A stretch of 64,000 nucleotides of DNA, taken from Phocaeicola sartorii JCM 17136 = DSM 21941 (GTDB lineage Bacteria > Bacteroidota > Bacteroidia > Bacteroidales > Bacteroidaceae). Position 1 is the first letter of the stretch, and every line of letters starts with the position of its first letter. The notes below the pieces were generated by a model that was given only the letters and a program-made list of their open reading frames with translations, had not been told where the DNA came from and did no database searches. The stretch is taken from positions 38,411 to 102,410 of the forward strand of contig NZ_BAKM01000021.1 in NCBI RefSeq assembly GCF_000614185.1. Reading direction: 5' to 3'. The position numbers and the translations under genes were made by a program. Positions 54,277-63,987 of the stretch are shown here, piece after piece.

Positions 54277-56670
54277 ATGAATATCAAAAGGCTTTTGGGA
54301 CTTGGTTGTATGCTGGGACTTTTTTTAGGAAGTTCGGCCAAGACCATTGATGTATATGTATCCCAACAGGTTTCAGGACAGGGAGATGGCAGCAAGAACA
54401 GTCCGTTCGTTTCACTTCAGCAGGTGACGGAAAAACTCAGAGAGTTGCGTGCAAGCGGGAATGCCGACCCGGTAAATATATGTATCGCCCCCGGGTTGTA
54501 TGAACTGGAGGAGCCGTTGAGGATGACTGCAGAACAGAATTCTGGTAAGGACGGAATGGTTACATTTCGTTCGTGGGGAAAAGGAGACATCGTGTTAAGC
54601 GGAGGTAAACACATTACGGATTGGGTGGAAATAGAACCGAATCATTGGGTGGCGGAATTACCAGAAGTAAAGAATGGAAATTGGTATTTCCGACAATTAT
54701 TTTCCGGTCATAAGCGTTTGGTACGTGCACGTACTCCCAATGAAGGATTCTTAAGAACAAAAGGTAGTCTTTCCATTACAGGAAAAGCCAGCAGTGTATT
54801 GAGTGATTCTGAAAAGAAGGCGAAATTCTGGTTATCACGTTGCGGTTTTGCTTATGAAGGGAATGACGTTCGTTATTGGGACGATTGGCAGAATGCCGAG
54901 ATACTGACCTTTCATAGTTGGGAGTGTTCATGGCAATCCATCTTGTCGATAGACACGCTTAAAAATGAAATCTATTTCACCTCTCCTTGCCGCTATCCGG
55001 TAGGAAATTTCGGACAGAATATGCGTTACAGGATTGAAAACATACGTGAGGCTTTAGACGAAGCGGGTGAATGGTTTCTTGATAGGAAAAGCGGTAGGTT
55101 GCATTTGTTGACAAATAAGGGGGAAAATCCCAAAGAGATGAATATTCATGCTCCCAGATTAGAGCGTATTGTGGACTTTGAGGGAACGGTTCAGAATCCG
55201 GTATCTAATGTACATTTTGAAAATATTGATTTTCAATACACTTCTTATCGGATGGGAATATATGACATAGCTCCCAATTGGCCGGCAGAAATACAGAAAG
55301 GTATTCCTTATTTTCCTTCTGAAATCCGACCGGGATTTACAGGAGCTCAAGCTGCGCCTACAGCAGGGGCGTCCTTGCAGCTTGAATATGCTGATAATAT
55401 TACTTTCGGGCAGTGCGGTATGCGTCATTTAGGAGCTATCGGCATTGCTATAGCAAAGGGATGCCGTGGGATAAAGTTGGATGGTTGCGAAATCTCTGAC
55501 ACTGGTGCGGGAGGTATATATATGGGCTTTGACATCCGTTTGGTTAAGGAAGCAGGTGTGCCAGAGCGTGATGCTCCACGCGACAATGTGGTAAGTAATT
55601 GCCTCATCACCGGTCTTGGACATATTCATCCTGCTGCAGTAGGTATATGGATGGCTCAAACTTCCAATAACAAGATTCTGAAAAACGAGATATCTTATGT
55701 AAGTTACAGTGGCATTAGTATGGGATGGACATGGGGATTTGAGCCGAATTATACAAAGAATAACTACATCGCTCATAATTATATACATCATGTAGCACAG
55801 ACACTTGGTGATGCCGCGGGTATCTATTCATTGGGAGATTGCGAAGGTTCGGTATATGACGGTAACTACATTGACTGGATATACAAAGGAGAAGGAGTCT
55901 ATGGCGTGGTAGACGCGATGGGATTTGATGAGTGCAGTTCGAAAATCACAATAAAGAACACGGTGGTAGGCAAAGTAAGCGGTAAGGTTGCCAGTTTTGG
56001 CAGAAGCTCATCGGCGGAGTTGCAGGTTTGGGAAAACAATAATTTCGACATGAACACTTCCAGACCGGTCTTCGACAATCGTCTGGGTATGGATGCCGAA
56101 AAACTTACTGTACACGCTTGTTTCCATCCGGTCAGCACTTTCCTTAATTTGTCGGGACGAAAGGAGCAGCGTTGGATTGTACGGAAAAACGGCTCGTTCG
56201 GCACGGATGGATTCTATGGCATGCTCATCCAGGGAAAGCAGGCAGTAGCCTACCTGAACATAGGTGGAGGTAACGACAACCTGTATCAGATAGCTTCGGG
56301 CAATGTGGTGGAGGATGATAAGGAGAATACGGCTACCTTCAGCTATGACGGTAAGACATTCCGCTTCTATTTCAATGACGAGTTGGTGGGCGAAAAGAAC
56401 ATTGACAAGAAACGTACTCCGGGAAAGGGTAAGTTGGAGATAGCGCCTGTCAGTTCCAATTCATTGCGTAATGGCATACAGAAACTGTATATAGCCAATC
56501 GGGCGATAGTGCCGGCTGAGACGGCGATAGTATCTGCCTCTTTCAGCTGGACGGCTCCCAAACCGAAGAAGCAGTCGATTGATGTGCAGAAAGTTATCCG
56601 TGAAGCAGGACCGGATAAAAAGTACTTAAAGTATTTTGTTTTTCAGCCAAAACACGAATTGAAAAGATAA
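54277..56670 (+). CDS. Right-handed beta-helix enzyme, GH141/GH120-like, with LamG-like C-terminus
   Basis: About 797 residues from the ATG at 54277, which gives a clean signal peptide (MNIKRLLGLGCMLGLFLG); an in-frame ATG at 54256 is also possible. IDVYVSQQVSGQGDGSKNSP opens the fold. Coils of a parallel beta-helix run to about 610, with SYSGISMGWTWGFEPN and DTGAGGIYMGFD, as in GH141 fucosidase/xylanase and GH120 xylosidase proteins. A concanavalin-like domain occupies about 630-750 (ATFSYDGKTFRFYFNDELVG). It resembles the gene at 58958 and suggests a paralogous pair. Confidence 0.75.
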   Translation: MNIKRLLGLGCMLGLFLGSSAKTIDVYVSQQVSGQGDGSKNSPFVSLQQVTEKLRELRASGNADPVNICIAPGLYELEEPLRMTAEQNSGKDGMVTFRSWGKGDIVLSGGKHITDWVEIEPNHWVAELPEVKNGNWYFRQLFSGHKRLVRARTPNEGFLRTKGSLSITGKASSVLSDSEKKAKFWLSRCGFAYEGNDVRYWDDWQNAEILTFHSWECSWQSILSIDTLKNEIYFTSPCRYPVGNFGQNMRYRIENIREALDEAGEWFLDRKSGRLHLLTNKGENPKEMNIHAPRLERIVDFEGTVQNPVSNVHFENIDFQYTSYRMGIYDIAPNWPAEIQKGIPYFPSEIRPGFTGAQAAPTAGASLQLEYADNITFGQCGMRHLGAIGIAIAKGCRGIKLDGCEISDTGAGGIYMGFDIRLVKEAGVPERDAPRDNVVSNCLITGLGHIHPAAVGIWMAQTSNNKILKNEISYVSYSGISMGWTWGFEPNYTKNNYIAHNYIHHVAQTLGDAAGIYSLGDCEGSVYDGNYIDWIYKGEGVYGVVDAMGFDECSSKITIKNTVVGKVSGKVASFGRSSSAELQVWENNNFDMNTSRPVFDNRLGMDAEKLTVHACFHPVSTFLNLSGRKEQRWIVRKNGSFGTDGFYGMLIQGKQAVAYLNIGGGNDNLYQIASGNVVEDDKENTATFSYDGKTFRFYFNDELVGEKNIDKKRTPGKGKLEIAPVSSNSLRNGIQKLYIANRAIVPAETAIVSASFSWTAPKPKKQSIDVQKVIREAGPDKKYLKYFVFQPKHELKR

Positions 56671-56694
56671 TAAGAATTTAAGAATAAACTAAAT

Positions 56695-58904
56695 ATGAGG
56701 AATATATCATTTTTTTTCATGTTTTGCTTTTGTGCGCTTTTTGCACATGCGCAGGTAGGGAATTTTCCTTTCAGAAATGCAGATTTGCCATTAGAAGTAC
56801 GTGTGAAAGATCTCATTTCGCGATTGACATTGGAAGAAAAGGTGCAGTTGATGCAACATCATTCTCCGGCTATTTCGCGCTTGGGCATACCGGCGTATGA
56901 CTGGTGGAACGAGGCATTGCACGGTGTGGCGCGTACATCAGAGAAAGTAACAGTCTTTCCACAGGCTATCGGTATGGCGGCTACATTTGATACAGACGCC
57001 ATACACAAAATGGGAGATATTACATCTACAGAAGGACGTGCGCTTTTTAATGAGGATTTGAAGTCAGGTAAAACCGGTACACGTTATCGCGGACTGACTT
57101 ACTGGACTCCAAACATCAATATCTTCCGCGACCCCCGCTGGGGACGCGGACAGGAAACGTATGGAGAAGACCCTTATCTTACCGCCAAAATGGGCGCGGC
57201 AATTGTACGTGGCTTGGAGGGAGATGATCCACATTATTTGAAATCGGTAGCTTGCGCCAAGCATTATGCTGTGCATAGCGGTCCTGAATACAATCGCCAT
57301 TCATTCGATGCCCGTCCGTCTGTCTTCGATTTGTGGGATACTTACCTGCCGGCTTTCCGCGAACTGGTTACGAAAGCAAAGGTACACGGGGTGATGTGCG
57401 CTTACAACCGCTTGAACGGTCAGCCTTGTTGCGGCAATGACCCCTTGCTGGCGGATATTCTTCGCAACCAATGGCATTTCGACGGATATGTCACGTCCGA
57501 TTGTTGGGCATTGAAAGACTTTGCCGAGTTCCATAAGACGCATCCCGAGCATACGATAGCAATGAGTGATGCCCTGCTTGCAGGTACCGATCTGGAATGT
57601 GGCAATTTGTATCATTTGCTGGCAGAGGGCGTGAAGAAAGGGCTGCATTCGGAAAGGGATATTAACGTATCTTTAAGCCGTCTCTTTACTATTCTGTTTA
57701 AGATAGGTATGTTTGACCCGGCAGAACGGGTGCCATACAGCTCCATCGGACGGGAAGTCTTGGAATGTGAAGCGCATAAACAGCATGCGGAGTGCATGGC
57801 TAAGGAATCTATCGTCCTGTTGGAAAACAAGAATCACCTTTTGCCGCTTGATGCTTCGAAGATAAAGAGCATAGCCTTGATCGGTCCTAATGCCGACAAC
57901 GGGCAGACTCAGCTGGCTAACTATTTCGGGACTCCTTCTGAAATAGTTACTCCTTATATGAGCCTGAAACGACGCTTGGGCAATAAGATTAAAATTGATT
58001 ATCTGCCGGGAGTAGGTATCGTGGATAAGCTGAAGAATGCTCCGTCGTTCGCACAAGTGCTCGTAAAGCCATGCAGTCGGATGTCATTGTTTTTGTGAGT
58101 GGCATAAGTGCCGATTATGAAGGTGAAGCCGGAGATGCCGGAGCGGCAGGCTATGGAGGGTTTGCCAGCGGAGACCGCACCACTATGCAGCTTCCCTTGG
58201 TGCAGATTGAGCTGTTGAAAGAACTGAAGAAAACCGGACGTCCTTTGATTATAGTCAATATGTCGGGCTCGGTAATGAGTTTTGAGTGGGAAAGCCGGAA
58301 TGCCGATGCGCTGCTTCAGGCATGGTATGGCGGACAAGCGGCGGGAGATGCCATTGTCGATGTGCTCTTTGGACATTATAATCCGGCAGGACGTATGCCG
58401 TTGACAACCTATAAAAGTGACAATGATTTGCCTCCTTTCGAGAACTATTCGATGTTTGGACGTACTTACCGCTACTTCAAAGGGGAGCCGCGTTATCCGT
58501 TTGGATATGGCTTGAGTTATACCACTTTCGCCTATTCGGATATGCAATGTGCAGGTGAGATCCATACCGGTGATACGGTCCGGGTCACTGTTACCGTTTC
58601 CAATACGGGATATTGTGACGGCGATGAGGTGGTGCAGCTTTATGTCGTGCATCCCCAGGACGGCAGGAAGCAAATTCCTCTTTGTGCATTGAAAGGTTTC
58701 AAACGGATTCATCTGAAACGGGGAGAGTCCACCCGTGTCTCTTTTACGTTGGCGCCTGAGGAATTGGCTCTGACGGAAACTGACGGCAATTTGATGGAAA
58801 AGAGCGGTCAGGTGACTCTGTTCGTAGGGGGAGGACAGCCCAATTATGTGGCAGGCGTATCTTCGCCGTTGACGATAAAGGGAGCACCTTATCAAGTTTG
58901 GTAA
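56695..58904 (+). pseudogene. GH3 beta-glycosidase (frameshifted)
   Basis: About 736 residues when corrected, with a signal peptide ending AHAQ. The barrel has GVARTSEKVTVFPQAIGMAA, KHYAVHSGPEYNRHSFD and the nucleophile D269 in YVTSDCWALKDF. The second domain is MQSDVIVFVSGISADYEGEA and the C-terminal fibronectin-III-like domain holds VSNTGYCDGDEVVQLYV. One base is missing at about 58050-58065: the first frame ends in a spurious tail while ARKAMQSDV continues in another. The sequence type matches beta-xylosidase/beta-glucosidase members of Bacteroides PULs. Confidence 0.9.
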
Positions 58905-58957
58905 TAATTTAAATGATAAAGCCGGTTGAGATACTGGCATCTTAAAAATAAAATAGA

Positions 58958-61147
58958 ATGAAATATAGAAGTTTTGTGTTTGCGGCTTTCTTCTCCGTAT
59001 GCGGATTGTCGTCTGTCTCGGCGCATGGTTCCTACGGGAAAACACAGTCGGCCAAGGGCGGTCAGAATGTTGTTTATGTATCCAGTAATGGTAGTGATAG
59101 TCAAGGGGATGGTACCGCCGCTTCTCCTTTCTACTCTTTGAACAAAGCACTTGAAGGGAAACTCTCTTCTGACGGGTCGGCAGATACCTTGTTTGTGCAG
59201 GTGGCTCCCGGTGATTATTACATGGAGGCCCCTCTTTCTATTGAGACGCCTTCTTCCCGCCCTGTGGTTATCAAATCGCAAGGGAAGGAGAAGCCGTGTT
59301 TCATGGGAGGCATTTGCATAAAGGGATGGCAAAAATGTGAGAACGGGTTGTATAAAGCCTATATTCCGGAGGTGTTGAGGTATGGATTTAACTTTGAGCA
59401 GTTTTATGTGAACGGTCAGCGTGCCATTTTGGCCCGTACTCCCAACGTGGACTGGTTTTTTGTAAAGTCGTCCAAAGAAACCCCGATAGTCAAGGGGGGC
59501 AGCCTTGCCAACTATGCCGTCCAGCAGATTAATTTTGAGGCTTCCGACTGGGAGTCTATGAAAGGACTTTCCAGAAAGGAACTGAAAAACATCAAGTTCC
59601 GTTTCTACCATAAATGGGATATTACACGTAAGAACCCGAAATATGTGGAGGTAGACTCTGCCCGCATCTATATGGAAGGAAGGGGCATGAAGCCCTGGAA
59701 TCTGATTCATAAAGGTTCCCGTTATTTTATGTATGACTACAAGGCTGCGCTGGATGTGGCAGGCGAGTGGTATCTGGACCGTGAGACCGGTTACCTTTAC
59801 TATATGCCTCGTGAAGGGGAGGATATGAATACAGCGTTTTGCGTCGCTCCGGTGCTGCATCAATGGATTTCGGTGAAGGGAGAACCGGAGAATCCTGTGA
59901 AGAACATGAAGTTCAAGGGATTGTCGTTCCAATATTCCTCTTATATGATTCCTTCCGAGGGGGAAGAACCGGCACAGGCGGCCGCGAATACAGAGGCGGC
60001 CATGCAATTTGATTTTGCGGAAAATATCATTCTGGAGGATTGCGAGATGCTTCATACCGGCGCATACGGCATCAGTTTCGGACGGGAGTGCCACCAAAAC
60101 AGAATCGAACATTGTTACATCGCCGATTTGGGTGCAGGTGGCATTAAGATAGGCGAACCCTATTTGAGAGCCACCACGCGTAAAGTGACCAGCGGTAATG
60201 TCATCGACAACAATATCGTTACCGATGCCGGACATGAACAGCCCTGCGGAGTGGGAGTTGCTTTGTTCCATACCAGAGACAACCAAGTGACTCATAATGA
60301 TATTTTCGACATTCTTTATTCCGGCGTATCCGTAGGATGGGTATGGGGATATAACGAGGATTCGGCTTCACCGATTCCTGTATTGACTGAAAAGGGAGAG
60401 ACGGAGACTGTGATGATGAAGAAGCATAGCCCTTCCGTGCACAATATCATTATGTATAACCGTATCCATCACATCGGATGGGGAGAACTGTCGGACATGG
60501 GAGCTGTCTACACCTTGGGCGAGTCTGAAGGAACCAAGGTTTGCAACAATGTGATAACTGATGTGTTGTCATACGATTATGGAGGCTGGGGCCTGTACAC
60601 TGACGAAGGTTCTACAGGAGTGGAAATGAGCAATAACTTGGTGCTTCGTTGCAAGAGTGGCGGTTTTCATCAGCATTATGGGAAAAATAATAAGATAGAG
60701 AATAATATATTAGCGTTCGGTTTTTATCATCAGGTGCAGTTGACGCGTGCGGAACCACATCTTTCCTTACATTTCAAGCATAATATCATCTTGCATGATA
60801 AAGGGGAGACTTTGGTCAGAACTTGGGATAAGGCAAATGTGGATATGGATTATAATTTATATTGGCGTACAGATACCACTTCCATTACCATGATGGGCAA
60901 GAGCTTTGCGGAATGGAAGAAGATGAAGGAGCCCCATTCGGTCATGCTCGATCCTTTGTTTAAGGATGTGAAGAATGATGACTATACGTTAGTCTCACGA
61001 AAAAATATCCGCAAAATAGGATTTAAACCGTTCGACTATTCCAAGGCCGGAGTGTATGGTGACAAGGAATGGTGCGAAAAAGCTTTATTGTCTCCCCGGA
61101 AACTTGAATTGTTTAAGAAGATGGCTTCCATAAGGTTGCAAAAATAA
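58958..61147 (+). CDS. Right-handed beta-helix enzyme, GH141/GH120-like
   Basis: A 729-residue exported protein (signal to about residue 24, VCGLSSVSAHG). The opening VVYVSSNGSDSQGDGTAASP is the usual first coil of secreted beta-helix glycosidases. AYGISFGRECHQNRIEHCYI, DLGAGGIKIGEPYLR and LYSGVSVGWVWGYNEDS are equivalent to motifs in the gene at 54277. A LamG-like tail is lacking. It probably cleaves a side chain of the PUL substrate, fucose or xylose being the known targets of related families. Confidence 0.78.
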   Translation: MKYRSFVFAAFFSVCGLSSVSAHGSYGKTQSAKGGQNVVYVSSNGSDSQGDGTAASPFYSLNKALEGKLSSDGSADTLFVQVAPGDYYMEAPLSIETPSSRPVVIKSQGKEKPCFMGGICIKGWQKCENGLYKAYIPEVLRYGFNFEQFYVNGQRAILARTPNVDWFFVKSSKETPIVKGGSLANYAVQQINFEASDWESMKGLSRKELKNIKFRFYHKWDITRKNPKYVEVDSARIYMEGRGMKPWNLIHKGSRYFMYDYKAALDVAGEWYLDRETGYLYYMPREGEDMNTAFCVAPVLHQWISVKGEPENPVKNMKFKGLSFQYSSYMIPSEGEEPAQAAANTEAAMQFDFAENIILEDCEMLHTGAYGISFGRECHQNRIEHCYIADLGAGGIKIGEPYLRATTRKVTSGNVIDNNIVTDAGHEQPCGVGVALFHTRDNQVTHNDIFDILYSGVSVGWVWGYNEDSASPIPVLTEKGETETVMMKKHSPSVHNIIMYNRIHHIGWGELSDMGAVYTLGESEGTKVCNNVITDVLSYDYGGWGLYTDEGSTGVEMSNNLVLRCKSGGFHQHYGKNNKIENNILAFGFYHQVQLTRAEPHLSLHFKHNIILHDKGETLVRTWDKANVDMDYNLYWRTDTTSITMMGKSFAEWKKMKEPHSVMLDPLFKDVKNDDYTLVSRKNIRKIGFKPFDYSKAGVYGDKEWCEKALLSPRKLELFKKMASIRLQK

Positions 61148-61196
61148 CTTTAATATGAACCAGAGGATATCCTCTGAAAACAGAATGATTGTAGAA

Positions 61197-61940
61197 ATGA
61201 AAAATTTAATTTTATGTTTGTTGTGCTTGATGGTTGGGCTGGGATTACATGCTTCTTCAGCTCATGGTGACAGCTTGCGCATTATGTCTTATAATGTACA
61301 CAATGGAATAGGAATGGATGGGAAAGTGGATTATGCACGTATAGCCCATGTAATATCCGATGTACATCCCGATGTCGTTGCCTTGCAGGAACTGGATAGT
61401 GTAACCCATCGTAGTCCTGTAAATGTGTTGGAAGAAATAGCCGGTGTGACGGGGATGAATTATGTATTCGGACCTGCTATCAGTTACGGTGGCGGTAAAT
61501 ATGGCATTGGTGTCATGTCGAAAGAAAAGCCGTTGAATGTCAGAAATGTATCTCTTCCGGGAAAGGAAGAAGCCCGGACGTTGTTGGTCGTGGAGTTTGA
61601 GAAATACATATTTCTCGCGACTCATTTTTCTTTGACTGCTGCTGACCAGATCAAATCAGTAGAGGTTATACTGAAGGAGGCGCTTTCTAAAGAAAAGCCT
61701 GTTTTTATGGCGGGTGACATGAATTCTGTGCCTTCTTCTTTAACTCAGAAAAATATCCGGAAATATTTCAAGGTTTTGACCGATGACCGTTGGATTACCT
61801 GCAACGGGGAGTGCATTGATTATATTTATGGATATAAGAGGAAAAAAGGAAAATTTACAGTCGGACGGAAAGGCATGATAGAGGATTATGTCGCTTCGGA
61901 TCATTGCCCGGTATATGTTGATGTATATTATGGGAAATAA
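61197..61940 (+). CDS. Exported endonuclease/exonuclease/phosphatase (EEP) family hydrolase
   Basis: About 247 residues from the ATG at 61197, which places a signal peptide at the start (LILCLLCLMVGLGLHA); an ATG at 61155 would put 14 charged residues ahead of it. EEP motifs: MSYNVHNGIGMDG, DVVALQELDSVTHRS, FMAGDMNSVPSS and the terminal SDHCPVYVDV, giving the N, E, D-x-N and D-H active-site residues. Substrates of exported members are phosphodiesters. The role in a PUL is unclear; it may only be a neighbour. Confidence 0.87.
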   Translation: MKNLILCLLCLMVGLGLHASSAHGDSLRIMSYNVHNGIGMDGKVDYARIAHVISDVHPDVVALQELDSVTHRSPVNVLEEIAGVTGMNYVFGPAISYGGGKYGIGVMSKEKPLNVRNVSLPGKEEARTLLVVEFEKYIFLATHFSLTAADQIKSVEVILKEALSKEKPVFMAGDMNSVPSSLTQKNIRKYFKVLTDDRWITCNGECIDYIYGYKRKKGKFTVGRKGMIEDYVASDHCPVYVDVYYGK

Positions 61941-62064
61941 AACGATGCAATGATCTTTCCTGTATTTTAGTTTTCATCATTTGCAGAGAAGGTGAAATAA
62001 TACTATTTCTGTAGGAATAGTGGAGAATATTTTGTTTCTTTGCAAAAGCCAAAGAAAATAAGAT

Positions 62065-62580
62065 ATGCACGAACAGTATTTTTCTATTGTAACCATTCCT
62101 GCTGGTGAGATTCTCAAACGGATTTTATCTAAGATGAATCTTTCGCAAAGGCAACTTGCTGTTATGATTAATGAGTTGCCCCTGCGGATTAATGATCTTA
62201 TTTTGGGGAAAAAGAGATTTACTCCGGAGCAATCACTTGAAATAGAAAAAGCCTTGGGCATTGAAATATCCGGATTCTTTTATAAAATACAAGCTAATCA
62301 TGACATCTATCTGGCTCAATGTAAGGAGCAGTTGAAACATAGACCGGATTTATCCCTGTTTAGAAAAGCAATCTTTTGGGATGTTGATTTGGATCATTTG
62401 GATTGGATCGTAAATGAAAAATGGATCATTCAGCGGGTTTTTGAATATGGTAATGAAAAAGAAATAGAAGCTATCATCCGGTTTTATGGAAAAAACATTG
62501 TATCTGCTTCGCTCGCTAGTGTAAAGACTAGATGGAACAGCGACAGGCGTATGCATAATATATCAAAATATTTGCAATGA
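62065..62580 (+). CDS. XRE/HigA-like antitoxin with DUF6922 domain
   Basis: A 171-residue protein. The HTH occupies about 12-68 (AGEILKRILSKMNLSQRQLA, then RFTPEQSLEIEKALGIEISG). The C-terminal 75 residues (LFRKAIFWDVDLDHLDWIVN, RRVFEYG-like IQRVFEYGNEKEIEAII) match DUF6922, a domain found with nucleotidyltransferase toxins. The stop overlaps the toxin start by 4 bases. It is the probable antitoxin and repressor. Confidence 0.85.
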   Translation: MHEQYFSIVTIPAGEILKRILSKMNLSQRQLAVMINELPLRINDLILGKKRFTPEQSLEIEKALGIEISGFFYKIQANHDIYLAQCKEQLKHRPDLSLFRKAIFWDVDLDHLDWIVNEKWIIQRVFEYGNEKEIEAIIRFYGKNIVSASLASVKTRWNSDRRMHNISKYLQ

Positions 62581-63236
62581 TGGAAACGCTTTACTATCAT
62601 ACGGTTTCCCATTTACTTTTGGAGTCGTTAAAAAAGTTAATGGCTGAGCCTGTGTTTAATGAATTTCGATTGGTAGGAGGAACCGCTTTGAGTTTACAAT
62701 TAGGACATCGCACTTCTGTTGATATAGATTTGTTTACTGATATGCCGTATGGTACAATGGATACGGAAACAATAGGCAAAACTCTGCAACGTGTCTTTAA
62801 TTATGTTGATGGACTGGAAGAACTTAGTGAGAGGGCATTAGGATATTCTTTTATTTGTGGAGATACTCCGAATGACACAATAAAACTGGATCTATTCTAT
62901 ACTGATCGGTTTATTTTTCCTGCTGTACAGATTGATAATATTCAAATGGCTTCCATTGAAGAAATTGCCGCGATGAAAATGCTGGCAATTATAACAGGGG
63001 AAAGAAAAAAAGATTATTGGGACATCCATGAATTACTTGAGCATTTTACCTTAGAAGCTATGATCGGATGGGGGATTGAAAGGCATCCCTATGAAATTTC
63101 GAGAGAGGAAGTTCTGGATAAATTAAGAACGGCATCCGGCATAGATGATAATACACCTATACAATGTTTAAAAGGTAAGTATTGGGAGTTTATCGTTGAA
63201 GATCTTAGCGATGCGGCACGCATCGCTAAAACTTAG
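62577..63236 (+). CDS. AbiEii/AbiGii-type nucleotidyltransferase toxin
   Basis: A 219-residue MNT-fold protein. The nucleotide-binding motif FRLVGGTALSLQLGHRTSVD has GGT at 34-36 and the metal-binding aspartates D49 and D51 (DIDLF). A third acidic strand KLDLFY and ERKKDYWDIHELL follow, all typical of AbiEii. AbiE systems cause abortive phage infection; the enzyme modifies tRNA or a similar target in studied homologs. Co-transcribed with the HTH antitoxin. Confidence 0.9.
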   Translation: MMETLYYHTVSHLLLESLKKLMAEPVFNEFRLVGGTALSLQLGHRTSVDIDLFTDMPYGTMDTETIGKTLQRVFNYVDGLEELSERALGYSFICGDTPNDTIKLDLFYTDRFIFPAVQIDNIQMASIEEIAAMKMLAIITGERKKDYWDIHELLEHFTLEAMIGWGIERHPYEISREEVLDKLRTASGIDDNTPIQCLKGKYWEFIVEDLSDAARIAKT

Positions 63237-63263
63237 CGTGACACCCTTACGGAAGAATGGCCG

Positions 63264-63467
63264 TTGCGCCCTTATTACAAGCGCGACCTTGCCATAGCCT
63301 ATGCCCCCGATATCACCCCCGCCTCGGCGTTGAACCGCCTGGCGTTGTGGATACATCATAATGCGGCGCTGCACGAGGCTTTGCTGCTGGCCGGCTATCA
63401 AGTACGTCAACGCATGTTCACCTCGTTGCAGGTGGAGCTTATTTTCCAGTATTTGGGGAGACCCTGA
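63264..63467 (+). pseudogene. DUF4248 protein, 5' end incomplete
   Basis: About 68 residues from a TTG at 63264. RPYYKRDLAIAYAPDITPAS, the RLALWIHHNAALHEALLLAG helices and RQRMFTSLQVELIFQYLG match DUF4248, a small Bacteroidales family. No ATG is present. The frame is open upstream only to the toxin stop, which lies in the same frame at 63234. The first few codons were probably lost where the toxin-antitoxin pair joins. The G+C content is much higher than in the toxin gene, which supports a junction near 63237. Confidence 0.65.
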
Positions 63468-63480
63468 CAGGAAGGGAAAA

Positions 63481-63559
63481 CGTGACTATTCACGTGCCCT
63501 TGCGTGAATAGTCACGCAGGCCATCGTGAATAGTCACACACGGCGGTGTGAATATTCGC
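63481..63559. repeat. Cluster of GTGAATAGTCAC repeats with a 14-base-pair hairpin
   Basis: CGTGACTATTCACG (63481-63494) and CGTGAATAGTCACG (63503-63516) form a perfect hairpin with an 8-base loop. A third copy is at 63525-63537 and a diverged copy (GTGAATATTCGC) at 63548-63559 inside the end of the opposing gene. It lies between convergent genes, so termination is one role. Confidence 0.75.
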
Positions 63560-63987
63560 ATCCGGCGTAGAAGCAATAGAACATTCCGTTGGCCAGCCAC
63601 GCCAACCTGCCGGTATGGTTTAATTTCCGGAACCTCACTTGTGCGGTGAAGTAGGGGATGAGTTTCTCGTCCACCAGGCAGACCAATATCCGGCATGCCT
63701 GGGCGTTCAATTCCATCCTGCTGTTGGAAGCGGTCGATGAGCGGAATCAGTATTCCGGCCTTTTCCCCTTTGGAGGTATTGATGCGGTGGAAGAATTCCT
63801 TTGCGGCTATGGTGGGCAGCGTGTTTGTCGTGAAATTTCCCTGTCCGGGGAAATTTTCTTCTGAAAGATTGCCTGAGTCATCCTTCGGAGAATCCTTTTC
63901 AGGAGAAGAACTTCTTTCAGAAGTTCTCTCATTAGTAGAGTTAATATAAATATTATTATTAATATTATTATTATCTGTCGCCATCAA
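63534..63987 (-). pseudogene. Replication-initiator-like or hypothetical protein (frameshifted)
   Basis: The start MMATDNNNINNNIYINSTNE is an asparagine-rich low-complexity stretch, followed by an acidic linker and the domain beginning AAKEFFHRINTSKGEKAGIL. At about 63713 one extra base (a G in CAGGATGG) breaks the frame. The other frame continues ELNAQACRILVCLVDEKLIP through NHTGRLAWLANGMFYCF to a stop at 63534. Corrected length is about 150 residues. The layout, with DUF4248 converging on it, is typical of a recurring Bacteroides cassette, but the function is unknown. Confidence 0.5.

Noticed and set aside
57999..59150. 383-codon minus-strand open frame across the GH3 end
   Set aside because: Antisense shadow of GH3 and the next gene; rich in H, R and Q with no domain.
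58892..60295. 467-codon open frame antisense to the beta-helix gene
   Set aside because: No family features, wholly within a well-supported gene on the other strand; codon phase of the real gene suppresses stops there.
63481..63559. CRISPR-like array
   Set aside because: Repeats are 12-14 bases, partly inverted and unevenly spaced with no spacers of regular size; no cas genes.
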